From NCBI GenBank assembly GCA_002402755.1, contig DHGK01000141.1:1-12029 (forward strand): a stretch of DNA of 12,029 nt, written 5' to 3'. Source of the stretch: Planctomycetes bacterium UBA4800. Its GTDB lineage: Bacteria > Planctomycetota > UBA8108 > UBA8890 > UBA8898. Shown piece after piece: positions 6,620 through 12,029 of the stretch. The notes below the pieces were generated by a model. The model was not told the origin of the DNA. It made no database searches and saw only the letters and a list, made by a program, of their open reading frames with translations. The translations under genes and the position numbers were made by a program. Every line of letters begins with the position of its first letter. Positions within the stretch are counted from its first letter, which is position 1.

Positions 6620-6721
6620 ATGGCAATGAGGCGAGCGCATCGACCGGGCGCGCATGCAGGGCACGTCCCGCGCGGCACGCACCGATCCGTGCGCGAGCCC
6701 GGCCGGCAAGGAGGTACGTCA

Positions 6722-8056
6722 ATGCACGAGACAGGACAGCTCGGAAACGGCTCTGCGGCGCTCACCCGGCGCGGGTTCGTGGGGACGCTGGCGGCGGCGG
6801 GCGCGGCGCTGGCGATGCCCGCGGGCGTGCGCGCGAGCGCGCTCGGCCGCGACGGCGCCGTGCGGCCCAGCGACCGCATTGTGCTCGGCGGCATCGGCCT
6901 GGGCGGACGCGGCACGGGCGTCATGCGCTGGATGCTGAACGAGCGCGATGTGCAGTTCGTCGCCATCTGCGACGTGCGCAAGTCGCGCCGCGAGGAGGTC
7001 AAGCGCATCGTCGACGAGCACTACTACAACAAGGACTGCGAGAAGTACGCGGACATGCGGGAGTTCCTCGCCGAGCGCACCGACATCGATGCCCTGCTGA
7101 TCGCAACCGGCGACAGATGGCACGCGCTGGCGTCGATCCTGGCGATGCGCGCGGGCAAGGACGTGTACTCCGAGAAGCCGTCATGCATGACGATCGCCGA
7201 GGGGCGCGCGGTCATGGAGACCGCCGCGCGCTACGGCCGCGTGTACCAGACGGGCACCCAGCGGCTCAGCCAGGACACGTTCGTCTTCTGCTTCGAGGCG
7301 GCGCGCTCGGGCCTCCTCGGCAAGGTGCACACGGCGTACGCGCACATCGCGCCGTGGGATGCGGCCGAGATGATCCACGACTGGCTGCCCGGGCAGCCCC
7401 AGCCTCCCAAGGAGGAGGTCGACTGGGACGCGTGGCTCGGTCCGTGTCCCTGGCGGCCGTACAACGCGACCTACGTCGGCGGCGGCTGGCGCGGCCACTA
7501 CGACTTCCACACGAGCTGCATCGGCGAGTGGGGGGCGCACACCTTCGCGCAGGCCCAGGCGGGTCTCGATGCGCTCGACACGTCGCCGATCCGGTACGAG
7601 TACGTGCACAACCCGACGGGCGACGGCATGGTCACGACGTTTGCGAACGGCGCGAAGATGATCCTCTCGCGCGGCGACAAGTACTGGCGCGGCTCCTGCG
7701 GCATGCGCTTCGATGGCCCCGAGGGGTGGGTCGGGTCGGCGGACGGCTACCAGAAGCCGGATGCGTCCTCCCCGGCGCTCCTCGCCGACTACGACAAGGT
7801 CGTGCGGGCGTACGTCGCCCGCACGCAGCGCTCGCTCGACCACGTGCGCGATTTCTTCGACTGCGTCAAGTCGCGCCGCCAGACGGTGGCGAACGCGGAG
7901 GTCATGTACAATTCCATGGCCACGGTGCACGCCGCCAACATCTGCATGTGGCTGAAGCGCGACGTGCGGTTCGACCCCGCGAAGGGGGAGTTCATCGGCG
8001 ACGCGGACGCCAACCGGCTCTGCGCGCGCGCCATGCGTGAACCCTGGATCTATTGA
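6722..8056 (+). CDS. Tat-exported Gfo/Idh/MocA family oxidoreductase A
   Basis: This 444-residue protein has a twin-arginine signal (LTRRGFVGTLAAAGAALAM, 14-32). The NAD(P)-binding Rossmann domain follows, with its glycine loop GGIGLGGRG (56-64), VAICD (80-84) at the second strand, and the family EKP motif at 151-153, whose lysine takes part in catalysis. The C-terminal half holds the substrate domain: DWDAWLGPCPWRPYN (234-248) and IGEWGAHTFAQ (267-277), whose H273 occupies the usual catalytic-histidine position. The family oxidises or reduces sugar hydroxyls; exported members such as Zymomonas glucose-fructose oxidoreductase carry tightly bound cofactor through the Tat pathway. The start is fixed by a full AAGGAGGT (6708-6715) 6 bases before the ATG, the strongest ribosome site in the window. 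It heads an operon, with the HEAT gene 24 bases downstream. Substrate is unknown; C3 oxidation of a glycoside is a reasonable guess. Confidence 0.9.
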   Translation: MHETGQLGNGSAALTRRGFVGTLAAAGAALAMPAGVRASALGRDGAVRPSDRIVLGGIGLGGRGTGVMRWMLNERDVQFVAICDVRKSRREEVKRIVDEHYYNKDCEKYADMREFLAERTDIDALLIATGDRWHALASILAMRAGKDVYSEKPSCMTIAEGRAVMETAARYGRVYQTGTQRLSQDTFVFCFEAARSGLLGKVHTAYAHIAPWDAAEMIHDWLPGQPQPPKEEVDWDAWLGPCPWRPYNATYVGGGWRGHYDFHTSCIGEWGAHTFAQAQAGLDALDTSPIRYEYVHNPTGDGMVTTFANGAKMILSRGDKYWRGSCGMRFDGPEGWVGSADGYQKPDASSPALLADYDKVVRAYVARTQRSLDHVRDFFDCVKSRRQTVANAEVMYNSMATVHAANICMWLKRDVRFDPAKGEFIGDADANRLCARAMREPWIY

Positions 8057-8080
8057 CGACGAGCTGCGACGGAAGGACAT

Positions 8081-9778
8081 ATGCGAAGAATCACCCACGT
8101 GCTGAATAGCGTGTTGATCGCGTCGGTGCTGTGCGCCGGCGCGCTGCAGGCGGCGGATGCGGCCGCACCGAACGAGGACGCCCTGCTCGCGGTGCTTGCC
8201 TCGCAGGCTCCGGTCAAGGCCAAGGCCGATGCCTGCCGGCAGCTCGGCCTCATCGGCACGGCCAAGGCCGTACCCGCGCTGGCCGCGCTGCTCGGCGACG
8301 AGCAGCTCTCCCACATGGCTCGTTACGCGCTCGAGCCGATTCCCGACAAGGCCGTCGACGCCGCGCTGCGTTCGGCGCTCGTGACGCTGAAGGGCCGCGC
8401 GCTTGCCGGCGTCATCGGGTCGATCGGCGTCCGGCGTGACACGGCGGCGACCTCATCGCTCGGGACGCTGCTCAAGGCCGAGAATGCCGATGTCGCGCAG
8501 GCCGCCGCGCGCTCCCTGGGCATGCTCGGCACCGTCGAGGCGGCCGAGCATCTCCGGAAGGCGCTGCCGGACGCCTCCGCGGAGAACCGGCTCGCGTTCT
8601 GCGAGGGTCTGCTGCGCTGCGCGGAGGCGCTGGCCGCCGGCGGCCGGCGCACGGAGGCCGCGGCGATCTACGACGGCCTGCGCGGCCTGGACAAGGCTCC
8701 GCACCAGGTGCTCACGGCGGCGCTGCGCGGCGCCGTGCTCGCGCGGCAGGACGCCGGGCTGCCGCTCCTCCTCGATGCCTGCCGCGACAAGGACTTTCTC
8801 CTCGTCAAGGCGGCTGCGCGCACGTCGCTCGAGATGCCGGGCCCCAAGGTGACGGAGGCGCTGGCGGGCGCGCTGGAGGGGCTCGTTGCGGACAGCCAGG
8901 TCGTTCTGATCCAGGCGCTCGGCGCGCGCCGGGACAAGGCGGCGCTGCCCGCCTTGTGCGCGCTCGCGAAAACGGGCGGCAAGGCGACGCGCGAGGCGAT
9001 CGTCCACGCACTGGCCGAGATCGGCGGCGCCGCCGCGGTGCCGCCGCTCGTCGCCCTCACGAGCGACATGGCGGACGACGTCGTCAAGGCGGCGCGGAAC
9101 GCGCTCGGCGCGATGGAAGGATCCGAGATCGATGGGGCGCTTGGCGCCATGCTGCGCGATCCGGATCCGAAGACCCGCGCCGTTGCGATCGATCTCATCG
9201 GACAGCGCCGCACGGTCGCCGCGCTCCCCGCGCTGCTCGAGGCGGCCGGCGCCGGCGAGGAGCCGGTCCGCATCGCGGCCGTCAAGGCCGCCGGCGCGAT
9301 GGCGGGCGCGGCGGAGTTTCCCGCGCTCGTCAAGCTCCTCGTCGCGGCCAAGTCCGCGGCGGAGGCGCAGGCGATCGAGAACGTGCTCCTGCAAGTGTGC
9401 GAGCGCCACACCAGCCTCGCCCCCGGCGAGGTGACGATCCGGAAGGCGGTCTACGGCGACCTTCCGAACGGCGCCTCGGCCGACGTCACGGCCAAGGTCG
9501 CCGAGATCGTGAAGCGGGGCTTGCTCGTCGTCGAGGCGTCGAACGCCAACTTCGGCGATCCGGCGCAGGGTGCACGCAAGAAGCTGCGGGTCGAGTACAC
9601 GGCGAGCGGGGTGGACAGGACCGAGACCGTGAACGAGGGCGGGGCGCTGCGGTTCGCGGGCGGCGCGACGCCGCAGGCCTTCATCGATGCGCTGCGCGCG
9701 GCCGCCGATCAGGCGCCGCCGGCCTCGAAGGAAGCGCTGCTCCGCGTGCTGAAGCAGACCCGCGCTCCCGCGCGATAG
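8081..9778 (+). CDS. Secreted HEAT-repeat protein with DUF3395-like C-terminal domain
   Basis: The protein has 565 residues. Residues 1-27 are a Sec signal (core VLIASVLCAGALQAADA). Residues about 32-440 are a solenoid of degenerate alpha-helical HEAT/PBS-lyase-type repeats of about 30-35 residues, recognisable from recurring A-x-x-x-LG-x-[IL]-G-x-x-x-A-x-x-x-L units, for example at 50-71, 140-160 and 305-325. Residues about 449-522 differ: IRKAVYGDLPN, DVTAKV, LLVVEASNANFGDPA and LRVEYT. This resembles the small DUF3395-type (DNAJC11 C-terminal-like) sandwich seen in exported planctomycete proteins. No catalytic motif is visible, so a scaffold or substrate-presenting role is likely. GGAAGG (8071-8076) lies 4 bases before the ATG. 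Oxidoreductase genes lie 24 bases upstream and 27 bases downstream, implying co-expression. The HEAT call is firm; the tail assignment is moderate. Confidence 0.82.
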   Translation: MRRITHVLNSVLIASVLCAGALQAADAAAPNEDALLAVLASQAPVKAKADACRQLGLIGTAKAVPALAALLGDEQLSHMARYALEPIPDKAVDAALRSALVTLKGRALAGVIGSIGVRRDTAATSSLGTLLKAENADVAQAAARSLGMLGTVEAAEHLRKALPDASAENRLAFCEGLLRCAEALAAGGRRTEAAAIYDGLRGLDKAPHQVLTAALRGAVLARQDAGLPLLLDACRDKDFLLVKAAARTSLEMPGPKVTEALAGALEGLVADSQVVLIQALGARRDKAALPALCALAKTGGKATREAIVHALAEIGGAAAVPPLVALTSDMADDVVKAARNALGAMEGSEIDGALGAMLRDPDPKTRAVAIDLIGQRRTVAALPALLEAAGAGEEPVRIAAVKAAGAMAGAAEFPALVKLLVAAKSAAEAQAIENVLLQVCERHTSLAPGEVTIRKAVYGDLPNGASADVTAKVAEIVKRGLLVVEASNANFGDPAQGARKKLRVEYTASGVDRTETVNEGGALRFAGGATPQAFIDALRAAADQAPPASKEALLRVLKQTRAPAR

Positions 9779-9805
9779 CGCTCGATCTGCCGAGGAGGAA
9801 ACCCC

Positions 9806-11128
9806 ATGCAGACTGGACGACGTGTGACCCGCAGGGAGCTCCTGCGCCGCACGGGCGCGCTCGGCTGTGCGCTCGCGACAGGGCCGTTTTTCGTGCGCAG
9901 CGGCGTGTTCGGCGCGGAAGGCGCTCCCGGTCCCAACGATCGCATCGGCGTCGGGTACATCGGCTGCGGCCGGCGCTCCGAGAACCTGCAGGGTAAGGGG
10001 CTGCCCGCCGACGGCCGCTGTGTCGGCGCCGCGGACTGTTACCTCCCCCGGGCGCAGGCCGTGATCGGCAAGCACGGCGGCAGAGCGTACCACGACTATC
10101 GCGACCTCCTCGCATCCAAGGACGTGCAGGCGGTCATCGTCGCCTCGCCCGATCACTGGCACGCCTTGCACACGATTCATGCCTGCCAGGCGGGAAAGCA
10201 CGTCTACGTCGAGAAGCCCGTGAGCCTCACGATCCGCGAGGGGCGGGTGATGGTCGAGGCGGCGCGCACGTACGGCTGCATCGTCCAGTGCGGAAGCCAG
10301 CAGCGCTCCATGGAGAAGAATCGCCGCGCGTGCGAGCTCGTCCGGAGCGGCGTGCTGGGCAAGGTCCGGAGCGTCATCGGGTACAACTACCCGAGTCCCT
10401 GGGAGAGCAAGCTCCCCGCGCAGGAAGTGCCGCTCGAGCTCGACTGGGATGCGTGGTGCGGGCCGACCGAGGTCGTGCCGTTCCACAAGGACATCTTCAG
10501 CCCGCGCACGAACCCCGGCTGGATCTCCTTTCGCCCGTGGTCGGGCGGCGAGATGACCGGGTGGGGGAGCCACGGCCTGGACCAGGTGCAGTGGGCGCTC
10601 GGCATGGACGAGAGCGGCCCCGTCGAGGTGTGGACCGAGGGCCCGAAGTTCGATCCGCCGGTCTACGCCGCGCCCGAATCGCGCGCGCGCGGCGAGAAGG
10701 CGTGCAGCGTGCCGAAGGTCCTCTTTCGCTACGCGGACGGCACGGTGCTCGCCCTCGAGAACGGTCCCATGGGCGGCGCGACCTTCGCCGGCGAGAAGGG
10801 AAGCCTGAAGGTCGATCGCGGCACGTTCAGCTCGACGCCCGCGGAGCTCGCCAAGGATGCGCCGGCCGAGCTCCCCGTCAAGCTCTACCTCAGCAACGAC
10901 CACATGCGCAACTGGTTCGACTGCATGCGCGCGAAGAAGCTCCCCGTCGCGGACATCGAGATCGGGCACCGCTCGATCACGGTCTGCCACCTCGGGAACA
11001 TCGCGCGCTGGGTCGGCCGCAGGCTCGCGTGGGACCCGGCGAAGGAGCGCTTCGTCAACGACGAGGATGCCTGCCGCTTCCTCGACCGCCCGCGCCGCGC
11101 GGGGTACGAGCTGCCGGCCAAGGTGTGA
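9806..11128 (+). CDS. Tat-exported Gfo/Idh/MocA family oxidoreductase B
   Basis: This 440-residue protein has the Tat signal VTRRELLRR (7-15) followed by a weakly hydrophobic stretch to about 38. The Rossmann loop is VGYIGCGRR (49-57); SPDHWHA (114-120) and EKP (136-138) follow. The substrate domain has ELDWDAWCGP (211-220) and GGEMTGWGSHGLDQVQWALG (247-266), where H256 is the likely catalytic histidine. The C-terminus contains HMRNWFDCMRAKKLP (366-380), typical of long planctomycete members. It is clearly related to oxidoreductase A in architecture but diverged in sequence, so the two probably handle different substrates or opposite half-reactions, or form a heteromer. AGGAGG (9793-9798) lies 7 bases before the ATG. 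The next gene begins 6 bases after the stop, so the operon continues into the small protein. The periplasmic location is inferred from the signal. Confidence 0.9.
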   Translation: MQTGRRVTRRELLRRTGALGCALATGPFFVRSGVFGAEGAPGPNDRIGVGYIGCGRRSENLQGKGLPADGRCVGAADCYLPRAQAVIGKHGGRAYHDYRDLLASKDVQAVIVASPDHWHALHTIHACQAGKHVYVEKPVSLTIREGRVMVEAARTYGCIVQCGSQQRSMEKNRRACELVRSGVLGKVRSVIGYNYPSPWESKLPAQEVPLELDWDAWCGPTEVVPFHKDIFSPRTNPGWISFRPWSGGEMTGWGSHGLDQVQWALGMDESGPVEVWTEGPKFDPPVYAAPESRARGEKACSVPKVLFRYADGTVLALENGPMGGATFAGEKGSLKVDRGTFSSTPAELAKDAPAELPVKLYLSNDHMRNWFDCMRAKKLPVADIEIGHRSITVCHLGNIARWVGRRLAWDPAKERFVNDEDACRFLDRPRRAGYELPAKV

Positions 11129-11134
11129 GGACGC

Positions 11135-11461
11135 ATGCGGGACCACGCGGCCATCGATGCACGCAGCCTGGCGCTTGCCGAGGCGATCGCCGCCAAGATC
11201 GATGCCGACCCGGCGCGCGGCGGCGTGTCCAAGGCCGCGGCGGTCTGCGCGCGATGGGCGCGCCGCCGCCCCGATCCGTGCGCCGAGGAGTGGCTGGCGA
11301 TTCTCGGACGGCCGTGGGAGGAGGTGCGCGCCGTTCTTCTCGATGATTCGGAGGAAGGCCGCAGGCTGCGCCAGAACAGTCCGTTCTGCGGCATCCTGAC
11401 GCCGAAGGAGCGCTGGGCGATCTACCGGCGGTTTCGACAGCATGCGACGCCGCGAGCTTGA
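11135..11461 (+). CDS. Small helical protein, partner gene of a nucleotidyltransferase (possible antitoxin-like)
   Basis: This 108-residue soluble, charged, all-helical protein has no signal peptide. Its C-terminal block LRQNSPFCGILTPKERW (78-94), followed by AIYRRF, resembles a small uncharacterised family that I recall lying directly upstream of DUF6036-type nucleotidyltransferases, in pairs suspected to be toxin-antitoxin systems. The arrangement here fits: a nucleotidyltransferase start codon at 11442 overlaps the last 20 bases of this gene. GTGAGG (11125-11130), part of which is the stop codon of oxidoreductase B, lies 4 bases before the ATG, so expression is coupled to the sugar operon. 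It is the only protein of the operon predicted to stay in the cytoplasm, so it probably does not belong to the sugar pathway. The reading frame appears intact. Function as an antitoxin is inferred from memory of the family and from context only. Confidence 0.65.
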   Translation: MRDHAAIDARSLALAEAIAAKIDADPARGGVSKAAAVCARWARRRPDPCAEEWLAILGRPWEEVRAVLLDDSEEGRRLRQNSPFCGILTPKERWAIYRRFRQHATPRA

Positions 11462-11573
11462 GCACATCATTCGCGCCGCGGGGGCCGTTGCCGCGGTGGA
11501 CGCGATTGCCGTCGTGGGCAGCCAGGCCATTCTGAGGGACGCACCCGGCGACAGCCTGCCGGGCGGACGCTGA
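11442..11573 (+). pseudogene. Truncated nucleotidyltransferase (DUF6036-like) N-terminal stub
   Basis: ATG 11442 to TGA 11571-11573 encodes 43 residues. The opening RRRELEHIIRAAG (2-14) and VVGSQAIL (24-31) match the start of DUF6036-like nucleotidyltransferases, in which GSxA is the nucleotide-binding turn of the polymerase-beta fold. Members are normally several times longer and carry the metal-binding aspartates (D-x-D or E-x-D) a little after this turn; here the frame stops before they would appear. The 80 bases between the stop and the next gene are too few to hold the remainder in another frame, so the rest is lost by deletion rather than frameshift alone. The stub overlaps the upstream partner gene by 20 bases, as in intact pairs, and has no ribosome site of its own. 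If made, it would be catalytically dead. Confidence 0.6.
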
Positions 11574-11609
11574 GCGCGCCGGCCGCCGCCCACGGGTCGT
11601 GCAACCAGT

Positions 11610-11623
11610 CCCCGCCGGCGGGG
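11610..11623. repeat. 14-bp perfect palindrome between the nucleotidyltransferase stub and the last gene
   Basis: CCCCGCCGGCGGGG is fully self-complementary and can fold as a 5-bp G/C stem with a CCGG loop, followed by TT. It lies 30 bases upstream of the next gene's ribosome site. It could weakly terminate the oxidoreductase operon, act as an operator, or mark the deletion that removed the nucleotidyltransferase; no T-tract supports classic termination. Confidence 0.35.
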
Positions 11624-11653
11624 TTCGCGCGAGAAGCGCAAAGGAGGTTCTGC

Positions 11654-12029
11654 ATGCGTGCACGGTCGATACCGGTGTGTGCCGCCGTCCTGGCGTCGGT
11701 CTGGCTCCTCGCCGCGGACGGTGCGGCGTCGGCCGCGACGGCGCCGGGCGGGTGGAAGCAAACGCAGTTCTTGATCACCTTCTGGTGCCCGCCGCCCGCG
11801 ACCGACGAGGCGCTCGCCGCCGTCGCCGCGGAACGGTACAACCTGACGTGGGTGCCGGCCGAGGGGCTGGACGCGGCCGGGAAGCACGGCCTCCGTGCCA
11901 TGCTGACGAATTCGCTCCTCAACCCGGCGGCGCTCGACGATGCCGAGAAGCGGGCGCAGCTCGATGCGCTCATCGAGCGCGTGAAGAAACATCCCGCCAT
12001 GGAAGCCTTGGCGTCAAAACTCAGTTGGA
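11654..12029 (+). CDS. Secreted protein of unknown function, N-terminal part (3' partial)
   Basis: A frame with 125 complete codons runs off the right edge with no stop. AAAGGAGGT (11640-11648) lies 5 bases before the ATG, an excellent ribosome site. Residues 1-28 form a Sec signal peptide (hydrophobic core about 8-21, cleavage near AASAA). The mature part starts with WKQTQFLITFWCPPPATDEA (34-53), then YNLTWVPAEGL (62-72), HGLRAMLTNSL (78-88) and an amphipathic helix ending ERVKKHPAMEA (107-117). The alternation of short strands and helices, with an early ITFW strand, suggests the beginning of a TIM barrel of the kind found in secreted glycoside-hydrolase-like proteins, but I do not recognise a named family. 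The last eight residues do not read like the continuation I would expect. Position fits another exported sugar-locus protein; no function is assigned. Confidence 0.7.
   Translation, partial: MRARSIPVCAAVLASVWLLAADGAASAATAPGGWKQTQFLITFWCPPPATDEALAAVAAERYNLTWVPAEGLDAAGKHGLRAMLTNSLLNPAALDDAEKRAQLDALIERVKKHPAMEALASKLSW

Noticed and set aside
6661..6700. Short stem CGCAC/GTGCG in the leader of oxidoreductase A as a riboswitch-like element
   Set aside because: Only five base pairs in very GC-rich DNA, with no further conserved structure recognised.
6149..6721. An in-frame upstream extension of oxidoreductase A of about 190 residues
   Set aside because: The extension is low-complexity and partly antisense to the GH43 gene, whereas the ATG at 6722 has a perfect ribosome site and begins a Tat signal.
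8453..11992. A 1179-codon open frame on the minus strand across the HEAT and oxidoreductase B genes
   Set aside because: It is antisense to two well-recognised genes plus the small protein, is arginine/alanine-rich with no recognisable domain, and arises from GC-rich third positions leaving few stops on the opposite strand.
1..12029. CRISPR arrays, tRNA or rRNA genes, prophage genes and complete transposase genes
   Set aside because: No regularly spaced repeats, no cloverleaf or rRNA sequence and no transposase-like protein were recognised on either strand.

Overview
This is a very GC-rich bacterial window. No ribosomal or other phylogenetic marker is present, but the gene set strongly suggests a Planctomycetota or related PVC-group polysaccharide degrader. 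The supporting features are a C-terminal dockerin-like tail on a beta-helix protein, several exported Gfo/Idh/MocA oxidoreductases with Tat signals, a ThuA protein, an exported xylose-isomerase-like TIM barrel, and a secreted HEAT-repeat protein. All functional names rest on motif recognition by eye. No search was run.

Layout. Positions 1-549 hold the 3' end of a secreted beta-helix/dockerin protein. After a likely sigma70-type promoter come a LURP-one-related protein (755-1324) and a small zinc-ribbon membrane protein (1335-1601). Two minus-strand genes follow: an exported isomerase/epimerase-like TIM barrel (4427-3522) and a GH99/WbsX-like secreted protein with a C-terminal CBM9-like module (3423-1645). 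A 151-bp divergent intergenic region with a perfect 8-bp inverted repeat separates them from a secreted ThuA protein (4579-5400). ThuA runs tail-to-tail, with a 38-bp overlap, into a GH43 arabinanase-like lipoprotein (6499-5363, minus). A second divergent region (6500-6721) leads into a compact plus-strand operon: Gfo/Idh oxidoreductase A (6722-8056), a HEAT-repeat protein with a DUF3395-like tail (8081-9778), Gfo/Idh oxidoreductase B (9806-11128), a 108-residue helical protein (11135-11461) and a 43-codon stub of a nucleotidyltransferase (11442-11573). The window ends inside a secreted protein of unknown function (11654-12029).

How the genes may work together. Nearly every gene from 1645 to 11128 encodes an exported protein. 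The GH43 lipoprotein and the GH99-like protein could release or trim glycans at the cell surface. The two Tat-exported Gfo/Idh enzymes, the Tat-exported isomerase-fold protein and ThuA resemble the parts list of oxidative (3-keto-glycoside) sugar processing, in which an oxidoreductase makes a keto sugar and an isomerase-fold lyase breaks the glycosidic bond. The HEAT protein between the two oxidoreductases could be a scaffold for them. This pathway is an inference. The 108-residue protein plus nucleotidyltransferase stub looks like a decayed toxin-antitoxin-type pair at the end of the operon.
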